Shown: positions 1 through 6,989 of the stretch, one piece after another
How the letters are laid out: every line of letters starts with the position of its first letter
How positions within the stretch are numbered: the first letter of the stretch is position 1
DNA from: Methylococcaceae bacterium
GTDB taxonomy: Bacteria > Pseudomonadota > Gammaproteobacteria > Methylococcales > Methylomonadaceae
Direction: 5' to 3'
Assembly (NCBI GenBank): GCA_947506075.1
Contig: CANNNN010000094.1
Location: forward strand, 1-8,651
Length of the DNA: 8,651 bases
Translations under genes and position numbers: made by a program
The notes under the pieces: generated by a model
Database searches by the model: none
What the model saw: the letters and a program-made list of their open reading frames with translations, nothing else
Told to the model about the DNA's origin: nothing

Positions 1-22
1 TAACGCTTAAGAGGATAGAAAA

Positions 23-178
23 ATGCGCGATAAAATTAAATTGGTTTCGTCCGAAGGCACAGGTCATTTTTATACCACAACAAAAAACAAGCGGACTATG
101 CCGGAAAAAATGGAGATCAAAAAGTTTGATCCTGTTGTTCGTAAATACGTTATTTACAAAGAAGCTAAAATCAAATAA
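23..178 (+). CDS. rpmG: 50S ribosomal protein L33 (zinc-free type)
   Basis: Encodes a 51-residue L33, a small protein of the large ribosomal subunit. The sequence is almost that of E. coli L33, with the shared words LVSSEGTGHFYTTTKNKRT and FDPVVRKYVIYKEAKIK, and it ends at the usual C terminus. It is a few residues shorter at the N terminus than the E. coli protein. It has no cysteines, so it belongs to the C-minus class that does not bind zinc. The start ATG has a good Shine-Dalgarno-like AAGAGGA at 9-15, about 7 bases upstream. The TAA at bases 1-3 could be the stop of rpmB (L28), which normally precedes rpmG, but too little sequence is present to prove it. A strong hairpin follows the stop directly. 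The identification is very secure. Confidence 0.97.
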   Translation: MRDKIKLVSSEGTGHFYTTTKNKRTMPEKMEIKKFDPVVRKYVIYKEAKIK

Positions 179-182
179 TTAT

Positions 183-213
183 TCTGGTTTGTGCTCAATG
201 GGCACAAACCAGA
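183..213 (+). terminator. Hairpin between convergent genes, probable rpmG terminator
   Basis: A perfect 12-bp stem, TCTGGTTTGTGC (183-194) with GCACAAACCAGA (202-213), closes a 7-base loop five bases after the rpmG stop. The downstream T run is weak (TGTTT), so termination strength is uncertain. The stem is symmetrical and lies between convergent genes, so it could act on transcripts from both strands. Confidence 0.7.
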
Positions 214-220
214 TGTTTGA

Positions 221-252
221 TAACCCGATCTGCGCTTTTGGCTGTCGGGTTA
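221..252 (-). terminator. Possible terminator hairpin of the minus-strand cNMP/rhodanese gene
   Basis: TAACCCGA (221-228) pairs with TCGGGTTA (245-252) in an 8-bp stem with a 16-base loop, about 30 bases beyond the minus-strand stop codon. There is no real T tract on either side. The call rests on position and pairing only. Confidence 0.35.
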
Positions 253-281
253 AGCCTCTCCCGAACAGGCCCCATCCGATC

Positions 282-1634
282 TTACCTCCCTTGTAGTTTA
301 TCCAGCACCTGGGTTAACTTTTCCAACTGCTTATGCAGTATTCGACATTGCTTTTCAGCTTGTTGCTTGTCAAATTCCAGTTTCATACACTTTTCATTGA
401 GCTGCTGGTTAACGTTTTTTAGCGCTTCATATTCGAATTTAAGCGCTGTTATTTCACCGGTAGAGACGCTTGCAGAATTTTCGAATGGCTGGCTAAGCAA
501 GCCTTCTTGATTATTTACGTCGAACAGCGGCTGGTTATTTTCCATTTCAGGCGCAATATCCGGCTTTATTGTCACAAGCTCGCTTGGAGCTGGCGCAAGG
601 CTTTCCATCCCACCTTTTAGAATCATTGCCCCAATCTTGTTCCTGAGCAATAAAAATGCGGCAGCCTCACTGACTTTTCCATCCCTACAAACAACAATAA
701 CAGATTTGTCGTGGCTTAATGTTTTAAGCTGCATTCTTAAGGAGAAAAAAGGTGCGCTGATGCTGCCTTCTATATGATGGTCTTCATAGTCATCCTGAGA
801 GCGGACATCCAGCAAAACGGTACCCTGCCTAACTGCCTCCTGCAAGCCCGGATAATCAACAAACTTCAAAGAGGGTTCTTTGATCAAAGATACAAATTGT
901 TTTTTGTCCAGACGCAATAAAACAATGTCCGTCAGCGCGGTAATGGTCACGTTTCTAGGCGCGCCGGAAAGTAGCGAATCCTCGCCAAAAGTGTCGCCAT
1001 TGCCCAACTGGGCTAATTTAATCTCTTTTGCGTTGGGTGACGGTTTACGCGTTAACAGGCACTGCCCGTTTTTAATCAGATAATAGTAATCCCCCGTTCC
1101 GCCTTGCTCGAGCAGGGTTTCACCCTTTTGGAAATAAACGGCTTCCAGGCTCATTAAAATCTTTTGTAAATTAGCGGGGGGAAGACGTTGAAAAATTGGC
1201 GAGCGCAATAACGCAGTCATCCAGTCATCCGGATCTTCTTCAGTCTCATCAGTGAGCATGTAGCTGTTGTCCTCTTTATCAGCAAGGGGGAGGGTATTTT
1301 TAACCATATCGGCATCCAGCCGCAAGTACCGCACATTTCCGTTCGCGAACGCATCAATTTTTCTTGGTATCTGGTGCGCCAGCGCAAATCGTGCAGACTC
1401 ACTGCTCGCAGCAATAACGTCTACAACCAGTCCGGCTGATTGTAGTGTAACCTGTCCCTTTATCAGATAAATAAGATGGGCCGCACTATCGCCTTTTTCA
1501 AATAAAAAACCGTCGTGCATTACTTCAACCGCTATTTTGACACATAAGGCATTAAACTGAGCGCTCGGCAAGGTTGCCAACGGAATCAGTTTACGAATGA
1601 TCAGCCCATCTTCAGAATTGACATCTACAGTCAT
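282..1634 (-). CDS. Cyclic nucleotide-binding / rhodanese domain protein with C-terminal coiled coil
   Basis: A 450-residue protein with no signal peptide or membrane segment, so probably a cytoplasmic signalling or regulatory protein. Residues about 20-113 look like a degenerate cNMP-binding fold (FEKGDSAAHLIYLIKGQVTL) lacking a phosphate-binding cassette. Residues about 142-255 form a well-kept cNMP domain: YFQKGETLLEQG, then the cassette FGEDSLLSGAPRNVTITA at 216-233, with the expected Glu and Arg. Residues about 258-346 are a rhodanese domain, with DVRSQDDYEDHHIEGSISAP and the candidate catalytic Cys316 in CRDGKVS. An acidic, low-complexity linker follows. Residues about 393-447 are rich in Glu, Lys, Leu and Gln and look like a coiled coil that could drive oligomerisation. 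There is no DNA-binding helix-turn-helix, so it is not a CRP-type activator. It is divergent from degQ and convergent with rpmG. No Shine-Dalgarno precedes the ATG; see the promoter entry for a possible leaderless start. The ligand and physiological role are unknown. Confidence 0.85.
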   Translation of the reverse strand: MTVDVNSEDGLIIRKLIPLATLPSAQFNALCVKIAVEVMHDGFLFEKGDSAAHLIYLIKGQVTLQSAGLVVDVIAASSESARFALAHQIPRKIDAFANGNVRYLRLDADMVKNTLPLADKEDNSYMLTDETEEDPDDWMTALLRSPIFQRLPPANLQKILMSLEAVYFQKGETLLEQGGTGDYYYLIKNGQCLLTRKPSPNAKEIKLAQLGNGDTFGEDSLLSGAPRNVTITALTDIVLLRLDKKQFVSLIKEPSLKFVDYPGLQEAVRQGTVLLDVRSQDDYEDHHIEGSISAPFFSLRMQLKTLSHDKSVIVVCRDGKVSEAAAFLLLRNKIGAMILKGGMESLAPAPSELVTIKPDIAPEMENNQPLFDVNNQEGLLSQPFENSASVSTGEITALKFEYEALKNVNQQLNEKCMKLEFDKQQAEKQCRILHKQLEKLTQVLDKLQGR

Positions 1635-1640
1635 TTGAAT

Positions 1641-1670
1641 ATTCTAAGCAAGATAACGGTTTAATGACAG
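1641..1670 (-). promoter_or_regulatory. Candidate promoter of the cNMP/rhodanese gene, possibly giving a leaderless mRNA
   Basis: Read on the minus strand, CTGTCA (1670-1665) and TAGAAT (1646-1641, 5 of 6 matches to the -10 consensus) are 18 bases apart. Only 6 bases separate the -10 element from the ATG, so transcription would begin at or very near the start codon. This agrees with the lack of a Shine-Dalgarno sequence. It is judged by eye. Confidence 0.35.
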
Positions 1671-1703
1671 TGTTGATTATTAAAAAAACCACTTTACCAC
1701 ACC

Positions 1704-1731
1704 TTGTATTAAACATTTTTAAACATATATC
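1704..1731 (+). promoter_or_regulatory. Candidate degQ promoter
   Basis: TTGTAT (1704-1709), a 16-base spacer and TATATC (1726-1731) form a weak sigma70-like pair in an AT-rich stretch. The predicted start of transcription, near 1738, leaves about 30 bases before the preferred ATG at 1768. It would exclude the earlier GTG at 1732. No sigma-E type promoter was recognised. Confidence 0.3.
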
Positions 1732-1767
1732 GTGAACTCTGCCTCTAACAAACAACGGAACATTCTG

Positions 1768-3132
1768 ATGACTACTCAATTAGTAAAAAAGCTGATACTA
1801 CTGACTCTGTTACCCGTTTACTTCTGCCTGTCACCGATCTCGGTAGCCGCAGGTTTGCCGCTCTATGCCGAAGGACAAGCATTGCCGTCTCTGGCTCCTA
1901 TGCTTGAGCGCAGCATGCCGGCAGTGGTCAATATTTCAACATCAACTAATATACAGGTCAATCAAAACCCATTGATGCAGGATCCTGTTTTTCGTCAATT
2001 TTTTAATGTACCCGGTCAGCTTCAGCAGCAGCAAAAAAACAGTTTGGGTTCGGGTGTCATCATCGACAGCAAACTAGGCCTGGTCCTGACCAATAATCAT
2101 GTCATCGATAAAGCCGACAAAATCATGGTGACCTTGAGTGATGGTCGCCAGCTTTCCGCCAAATTAATCGGCACCGATCCTGAAGCCGATGTCGCTATCA
2201 TTCAGATTCCTGCCGAAAACCTGACCATGCTGCCTATTGCCGATTCCAGCCAACTGAAAGTCGGCGACTTTGTTGTTGCTATCGGCAATCCGTTTGGTCT
2301 GGGGCAGACTGTAACCTCCGGCATAGTCAGCGCTTTGGGACGTTCAGGCCTTGGCATAGAAGGCTACGAGGATTTTATTCAGACTGACGCGTCTATTAAC
2401 CCTGGCAATTCGGGTGGCGCGCTGGTTAACTTGCGCGGTGAACTGGTCGGCATGAATACTGCAATTCTCGCACCGAACGGGGGCAATGTCGGCATTGGGT
2501 TTGCGATTCCCTCTAACATGGTCATCACTATCAAGGAATCGCTGATCAAACACGGCGAGGTTAGGCGTGGCTTGCTGGGTGTAACCACGCAGGATCTGAC
2601 GCCTGAACTGGTCAAGGCGTTTAATCTAAAAAACAAGCAGGGAGCCGCGATTAGTCGGATTGAAAGCAACTCGCCGGCTGCAAAAGCCGGCTTGGAGCCG
2701 GGCGACATTATTGTTGCAGCCAATGGCCGTCCGATTAAAAACAGCCATGACATCCGCAATATCGTCGGTCTGATGCAAATTGGCGACAATGTTGAGTTGG
2801 AATATTTCCGCGACAACACAAGAAAGCAGGTTACCGCAACGATCGGCAAACAGGAAACACCGCAGTTGACGGGAGATACGCTGCATCGCAGTCTGCAGGG
2901 CACGGTATTAAGCGTGCCGCTAAAAAGCCAGGTTGAAGGCGTATTAATCGAAAAAATCGACACCATGTCCAATGCTTGGCGGGTAGGTTTGCGTCCTGGG
3001 GATGTTATCGTATCGGCAAATCGCTATCGCGTTCGTAACCTTGAGGAATTAAAACAGGTGGTTGATCCTAACGGCGCATTGCTGATTAATATCCAGCGAG
3101 GACAGGAAGGGTTCTTTGTTGTGTTAAAGTAA
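1768..3132 (+). CDS. degQ: Periplasmic Do-like serine endoprotease, DegQ type
   Basis: A 454-residue protease/chaperone for misfolded envelope proteins, very close in length and order to E. coli DegQ (455 residues). Residues 1-28 are a signal peptide: basic start (TTQLVKK), hydrophobic core, and an Ala-Ala end near 27-28. PLPSLAPMLE-type DegQ sequence follows the mature N terminus. The trypsin-like domain carries the triad His111 (TNNHV), Asp141 (PEADVAI) and Ser215 (GNSGGAL). A first PDZ domain lies at about 265-360 (RRGLLGV, AGLEPGDII) and a second, more diverged one at about 375-452 (VGLRPGDVIVSANRYRV). The long Q-linker loop that marks DegP is absent. A GTG at 1732 would add 12 residues before the signal peptide but has no ribosome binding site. 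ATG 1768 has GGAA about 7 bases upstream and gives a standard signal peptide, so it is preferred. DegQ, MucD and DegP are hard to separate by sequence alone; the family call is certain. Confidence 0.94.
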   Translation: MTTQLVKKLILLTLLPVYFCLSPISVAAGLPLYAEGQALPSLAPMLERSMPAVVNISTSTNIQVNQNPLMQDPVFRQFFNVPGQLQQQQKNSLGSGVIIDSKLGLVLTNNHVIDKADKIMVTLSDGRQLSAKLIGTDPEADVAIIQIPAENLTMLPIADSSQLKVGDFVVAIGNPFGLGQTVTSGIVSALGRSGLGIEGYEDFIQTDASINPGNSGGALVNLRGELVGMNTAILAPNGGNVGIGFAIPSNMVITIKESLIKHGEVRRGLLGVTTQDLTPELVKAFNLKNKQGAAISRIESNSPAAKAGLEPGDIIVAANGRPIKNSHDIRNIVGLMQIGDNVELEYFRDNTRKQVTATIGKQETPQLTGDTLHRSLQGTVLSVPLKSQVEGVLIEKIDTMSNAWRVGLRPGDVIVSANRYRVRNLEELKQVVDPNGALLINIQRGQEGFFVVLK

Positions 3133-3138
3133 TCAGAT

Positions 3139-3190
3139 GAAAGGCGAAGGGCAAAAGACGAAACAAGCTGCTCTTTGCCTTTAGCCCTTA
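3139..3190. repeat. Imperfect palindrome of purine-rich words after degQ
   Basis: The left arm (about 3139-3158, GAAAGGCGAAGGGCAAAAGA) pairs imperfectly with the right arm (about 3171-3190, CTCTTTGCCTTTAGCCCTT). There are a few mismatches, one bulge and a loop of about 12 bases. Each arm is itself built of short repeated words (AAGGC/AAGGGC; GCCTTT/GCCCTT), as in dispersed intergenic palindromes. There is no T tract, so it is not a typical intrinsic terminator. It could still stabilise the degQ 3' end or weaken read-through into moaB. Confidence 0.45.
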
Positions 3191-3209
3191 GTCCTGCCCA
3201 TTAAAAAAT

Positions 3210-3731
3210 ATGACTACAGACAGAAACTTCATTCCGTTAAACATCGCGATACTGGTCGTTTCCGACAGTCGCACCGAGGTCGATGACGTCTCCGGCAAAA
3301 TACTGGCAGAGCGCGCAAGCGATGCAGGACACCGGATTATCGAAAAAAAAATAGTGCCTGATGACATCTATCAAATCAGAGCGGTCGTTTCAAATTGGAT
3401 AGCCCAAGCGGACGTTAATGTCATTATCAGCACCGGCGGCACCGGCGTGACCGGCCGTGATGGCACGCCTGAGGCCGTGGAACCATTACTGGACAAGCTG
3501 CTGGACGGCTTTGGCGAAATCTTCAGAATGCTGTCCTATCAGGATATTAAAACCTCAACCATTCAATCCAGGGCGCTTGCCGGCGTCGCCAATGCGACCT
3601 ATATCTTTTGCCTGCCCGGCTCATCGGGAGCCTGTCGCACGGCCTGGGATGCGCTAATCAAGGAGCAACTCGATCACCGTACCCGACCTTGTAACCTGGT
3701 GCAGCTGATGCCCAGACTACTGGAAAAATGA
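3210..3731 (+). CDS. moaB: Molybdenum cofactor biosynthesis protein MoaB (MogA/MoaB family)
   Basis: A 173-residue cytoplasmic protein of the MoaB/MogA family. Members bind molybdopterin, and many adenylate it before molybdate insertion. Visible signatures are an N-terminal beta strand with VVSDSR (16-21), the nucleotide/pterin-binding TGGTGVTGRD at 75-84 followed by TPE, and LPGSSGACRTAW at 135-146. The length matches E. coli MoaB. Whether it is catalytically active, as MogA is, or has the unresolved role of E. coli MoaB cannot be decided from the sequence. No Shine-Dalgarno is evident before the ATG; the preceding bases are TTAAAAAAT. The stop overlaps the next gene in an ATGA, implying translational coupling to the DUF423 gene. 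No other moa/moe genes are in the window. Confidence 0.93.
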   Translation: MTTDRNFIPLNIAILVVSDSRTEVDDVSGKILAERASDAGHRIIEKKIVPDDIYQIRAVVSNWIAQADVNVIISTGGTGVTGRDGTPEAVEPLLDKLLDGFGEIFRMLSYQDIKTSTIQSRALAGVANATYIFCLPGSSGACRTAWDALIKEQLDHRTRPCNLVQLMPRLLEK

Positions 3732-4123
3732 TGAATTTTTTATTATTAGGCGCAATAAGCGCAATGCTCGGCGTCGGCTTCGGCGCGTTTGGCGCCCATG
3801 GTTTAAAAGCCATCCTCAGCCCCGAGCTGTTGGCGGTTTATCAAACCGGCGTAACGTATCAAATGTATCACGCGCTGGGCTTGATAGGCATTGCGCTGAT
3901 ACAGGCAAAAACGCCAAACTCCGGATTATTGCACTGGGCCGGCTGGCTGATGTTCTCCGGCATCGTGCTGTTTTCCGGTAGCTTATATTTACTGGCTCTG
4001 CTTGATCTTCACTGGTTAGGCATGATCACTCCTTTCGGCGGCGTTTGTTTTTTAACCGCCTGGTTATTAGTCTCACTGTACGCCGTTCAAAACATCCGAT
4101 CTTCTGATCACTACAGCAGGTAA
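3728..4123 (+). CDS. DUF423 family small inner-membrane protein
   Basis: A 131-residue protein with four predicted membrane helices, at about residues 3-22, 42-60, 68-91 and 97-119. Family hallmarks are GFGAFGAHGLK near the end of helix 1, YQTGVTYQMYHALGL leading into helix 2, LFSGSLYLLAL in helix 3 and MITPFGGVCFLTAWL in helix 4. This is the DUF423 family (E. coli YgdD; distantly TMEM256), whose function is not established. The first ATG (3728) overlaps the moaB stop by 4 bases. A second ATG follows at once (3731), and either could be used. With a 5-base gap to pepN it is the middle gene of a probable moaB-DUF423-pepN operon; the partners suggest no obvious shared pathway. Confidence 0.9.
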   Translation: MMNFLLLGAISAMLGVGFGAFGAHGLKAILSPELLAVYQTGVTYQMYHALGLIGIALIQAKTPNSGLLHWAGWLMFSGIVLFSGSLYLLALLDLHWLGMITPFGGVCFLTAWLLVSLYAVQNIRSSDHYSR

Positions 4124-4128
4124 CAATA

Positions 4129-6846
4129 ATGCGCGACCCTAATCCACAAACCATTTATCTAAAAGACTACACCGTACCTGAATATCTGATCCACAGCGTC
4201 GACTTAAATTTCACGCTGGATGATGAAAACACCCTGGTTACTTCGAGGCTCACGCTAAGCCGCAATCCAGCCAGCCAGTCTCAAAATACCTCGCTAACCC
4301 TGGCCGGTGAAAACCTGAAACTGCTCCGTGTTAATCTGGATGACGGCACAAATCCGTCTGGAACGGACTTACATTTACCCGAAGGGCTCTGGGCAGGACA
4401 GTCCAGGGTGAATGACTTGAGCAAGGAGCTTTACCTGCAAACCCAGGATACCTTAATCATTAATCAGGTGCCTCAGCAGCAGCGGTTTGTGCTGACGATA
4501 GAAAATACGGTCAATCCGAAAGCCAACACGGCTCTGGAAGGCCTGTATCTGTCCAATGGCATGCTATGCACTCAATGCGAGGCGGAAGGCTTCAGGAAAA
4601 TCACCTATTTCCTGGATCGCCCCGATGTGATGACCTTGTTCACCACAACCCTGGTCGGCGATCGTAACCGCTATCCAATTCTATTATCCAATGGCAATAA
4701 AATCGCTGAAGGCGAGCTGCCCGATAATCGCCACTGGGTGACCTGGGAAGACCCGTTCAACAAGCCCTGCTATTTGTTCGCGCTGGTAGCGGGACAGCTA
4801 GACTGCGTAGAAGATAGCTTTACCACGCAATCCGGCCGCGATATAGACCTGCAAATTTTTGTCGAAAAACACGACATCGATAAATGCGGCCATGCGATGC
4901 AGTCGCTGAAAAATGCGATGTTATGGGATGAGCAGGTCTATGGCCGCGAATACGATCTGGATTTATACATGATCGTCGCGGTCAGTCACTTCAATATGGG
5001 CGCGATGGAAAACAAGGGGCTTAACGTGTTCAATACCAAGTTCGTACTGGCGCGTCCCGACACCGCAACCGACTTTGATTATGAGCATATCGAAGGCGTG
5101 ATCGGTCATGAATATTTTCATAACTGGACCGGCAACCGCATCACTTGTAGAGACTGGTTTCAACTCAGCCTGAAAGAAGGCTTTACGGTATTTCGTGACC
5201 AGGAATTTACCGGCGACCGAAGCTCAAAAGCGGTCAAGCGCATCGAAGACGTCAACATGCTGCGCACCCGCCAGTTTGCCGAAGATGCAGGCCCGTTAGC
5301 GCATCCGATACGCCCCGATGCCTATATGGAAATCAACAATTTTTACACCTTGACCGTGTATGAAAAAGGCGCAGAAGTGGTGCGGATGATCCACACCTTG
5401 GTGGGTGCTAAAGGTTTTCGCAAAGGCAGTGACTTATATTTTGAACGCCATGACGGACAGGCGGTGACCTGCGATGACTTCGTCAGCGCGATGGAGGCTG
5501 CCAATAACATCGATTTAAGCCAATTCCGCCGCTGGTACGCCCAGGCCGGAACGCCGGTAGTAACGGTTCGACAACATTATGATGCGTCCACTCAAACCCT
5601 GGCCTTAACCCTAAGCCAACATTGTCCGCCGACGCCGGGACAAGCACTTAAAGAACCACTGCATATTCCGGTGACAGTGGGCTTACTCTATAAAGACGGT
5701 TCGGTAACGCCTTGTATTCCCACGCAGGAATCTGGGAACGCGGATGACGAAGTCATTTTGCAACTCACTCAAGCGGAACAAACCTTTGTCTTTGAAGGTT
5801 TGGCTGAACAGCCGCTGGTTTCAATGCTCAGAGGCTTTTCAGCACCGGTTAAACTGGTCATGGAACGCAGTCTGGAGGAACTGGCATTTTTATTAAGCTA
5901 CGATAGCGATACGTTTAATCGCTGGGAAGCGGGACAGCAGCTGGCGGGACAGGTGATTGCCGGACTGATTGCCGACCTGCAAAATGGCCGGGAGTTGCAC
6001 GTCAATCCAATTATGATTGCCGCCTTTAAGCAGGTTTTAGAGCAATCCTGGGATGACTTGTCGTATTTTTCATTATTATTAAGCCTGCCCTCGGAAACCT
6101 ATCTGGCCGAACAAATGCAAGTGGTCGATGTGGAAGCGATACATGGTGCCCGCGAATGTGTTCTGCTTACTTTGGCCGAACAGTTGCAAACGCAGTTCCT
6201 GACTTTATATCAGAACAATCATCGGGATGAGTCAGGACAGTTTGATTCCGGCGCGATTGGCAGAAGACGCATCAAAAATACCTGTCTAGCTTATTTAGGC
6301 AAGCTGGAAAATAAAGAGCTGCAAGAGTGTTCGCAACAACAATTTGGCAGCGCTAAAAATATGACCGACCAGATGGCCGCATTAACGGTTATCGTCAATA
6401 ACCCGCATCCGGCCAGGCAACAGTGTTTAGCCGATTTTTATCATCAGTGGCGAACCGAAGCGCTGGTGATCGATAAATGGTTTGCGCTGCAAGCGTCCAG
6501 TAGTATGCCGGACACGTTTGAGACAGTTCAGTGTTTAATGAACCATCCTGCGTTTGATTTAATGAATCCAAATCGTGTCAGGTCATTAATCGGCGCATTC
6601 AGTCAGGCTAACCCACTGTATTTTCACGCCAAAAATGGTCAGGGCTATCAATTTCTCGCCGATCAGATTATCGCGCTGAATACTTTGAATCCACAGGTCG
6701 CCTCACGCATGGTCGGCGCCTTAACATCCTGGCGCAGATATGACAAAAGCAGACAAGCACTGATGAAGGCGCAACTGGAACGGATCATGACGACCGAAGA
6801 TATTTCCAAAGATGTCTACGAAGTAGCGAGTAAAAGTCTGGCCTAG
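4129..6846 (+). CDS. pepN: Aminopeptidase N (M1 family zinc metallopeptidase)
   Basis: A 905-residue cytoplasmic aminopeptidase that removes N-terminal residues from peptides late in protein turnover. The N-terminal beta domain includes ALEGLYLSNGMLCTQCEAEG (136-155). The catalytic domain has the exopeptidase motif GAMEN (291-295) and the zinc site HEYFH (327-331) with Glu350 in LKEGFTVF, matching His297, His301 and Glu320 of E. coli PepN; Glu328 is the general base. The region NNFYTLTVYEKGAEVVRMIH supplies the conserved active-site Tyr. A beta-sandwich and the C-terminal helical domain follow, with NPNRVRSLIGAFS and NPQVASRMVGAL close to the E. coli sequence. The protein is about 35 residues longer than E. 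coli PepN (870). Most of the excess lies at about residues 70-118, in the N-terminal domain. A weak GCAGG lies about 10 bases before the ATG. The gene is 5 bases after the DUF423 stop and is followed by a strong terminator-like hairpin. Confidence 0.97.
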   Translation: MRDPNPQTIYLKDYTVPEYLIHSVDLNFTLDDENTLVTSRLTLSRNPASQSQNTSLTLAGENLKLLRVNLDDGTNPSGTDLHLPEGLWAGQSRVNDLSKELYLQTQDTLIINQVPQQQRFVLTIENTVNPKANTALEGLYLSNGMLCTQCEAEGFRKITYFLDRPDVMTLFTTTLVGDRNRYPILLSNGNKIAEGELPDNRHWVTWEDPFNKPCYLFALVAGQLDCVEDSFTTQSGRDIDLQIFVEKHDIDKCGHAMQSLKNAMLWDEQVYGREYDLDLYMIVAVSHFNMGAMENKGLNVFNTKFVLARPDTATDFDYEHIEGVIGHEYFHNWTGNRITCRDWFQLSLKEGFTVFRDQEFTGDRSSKAVKRIEDVNMLRTRQFAEDAGPLAHPIRPDAYMEINNFYTLTVYEKGAEVVRMIHTLVGAKGFRKGSDLYFERHDGQAVTCDDFVSAMEAANNIDLSQFRRWYAQAGTPVVTVRQHYDASTQTLALTLSQHCPPTPGQALKEPLHIPVTVGLLYKDGSVTPCIPTQESGNADDEVILQLTQAEQTFVFEGLAEQPLVSMLRGFSAPVKLVMERSLEELAFLLSYDSDTFNRWEAGQQLAGQVIAGLIADLQNGRELHVNPIMIAAFKQVLEQSWDDLSYFSLLLSLPSETYLAEQMQVVDVEAIHGARECVLLTLAEQLQTQFLTLYQNNHRDESGQFDSGAIGRRRIKNTCLAYLGKLENKELQECSQQQFGSAKNMTDQMAALTVIVNNPHPARQQCLADFYHQWRTEALVIDKWFALQASSSMPDTFETVQCLMNHPAFDLMNPNRVRSLIGAFSQANPLYFHAKNGQGYQFLADQIIALNTLNPQVASRMVGALTSWRRYDKSRQALMKAQLERIMTTEDISKDVYEVASKSLA

Positions 6847-6887
6847 CCACTATAACCTTGCAGCATTCAGAACCAAATTGGCTAAGC

Positions 6888-6916
6888 TTGGAATGTTCAA
6901 TTTAAAGTCTTTTATT
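6888..6916 (+). promoter_or_regulatory. Weak candidate promoter for the pteridine reductase gene
   Basis: TTGGAA (6888-6893), exactly 17 bases, then TTTATT (6911-6916); each element matches consensus at 4 of 6 positions. Transcripts would start at about 6922, inside the left arm of the downstream hairpin. That would shorten the hairpin and might relieve termination. It is a by-eye match only. Confidence 0.22.
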
Positions 6917-6987
6917 CACCACGAAGACACGAAGGGCTCGATGTTTTATTCTTCAAGCCCTTCGTATCTTCGTGGTGATATTTTTTT
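6916..6987 (+). terminator. Long palindromic repeat with T tract: probable intrinsic terminator of the pepN run
   Basis: A 23-bp stem with one C:A mismatch (arms 6916-6938 and 6956-6978) closes a 17-base loop and is followed by ATA and seven T residues (6981-6987). The arm word CACCACGAAGACACGAAGG resembles an intergenic palindrome I recall from many gammaproteobacterial genomes, so this may be a dispersed repeat doing terminator duty. It lies about 70 bases past the pepN stop. Its right end is only two bases before the start codon of the next gene, whose only Shine-Dalgarno-like word (GGTGA, 6974-6978) is inside the right arm. Confidence 0.8.
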
Positions 6988-6989
6988 CA

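Noticed and set aside
1732..1767. GTG start adding 12 residues to DegQ
   Set aside because: It has no Shine-Dalgarno, would place a polar extension before the signal peptide, and lies at or before the likely transcription start.
2379..2972. 197-residue minus-strand ORF inside degQ
   Set aside because: It is antisense to well-conserved degQ coding sequence, has no family signature and no ribosome binding site; it is a shadow ORF.
6972..6989. GTG start for the pteridine reductase
   Set aside because: It sits in the right arm and T tract of the terminator hairpin. SDR proteins normally start a few residues before the first beta strand, as with ATG 6990.
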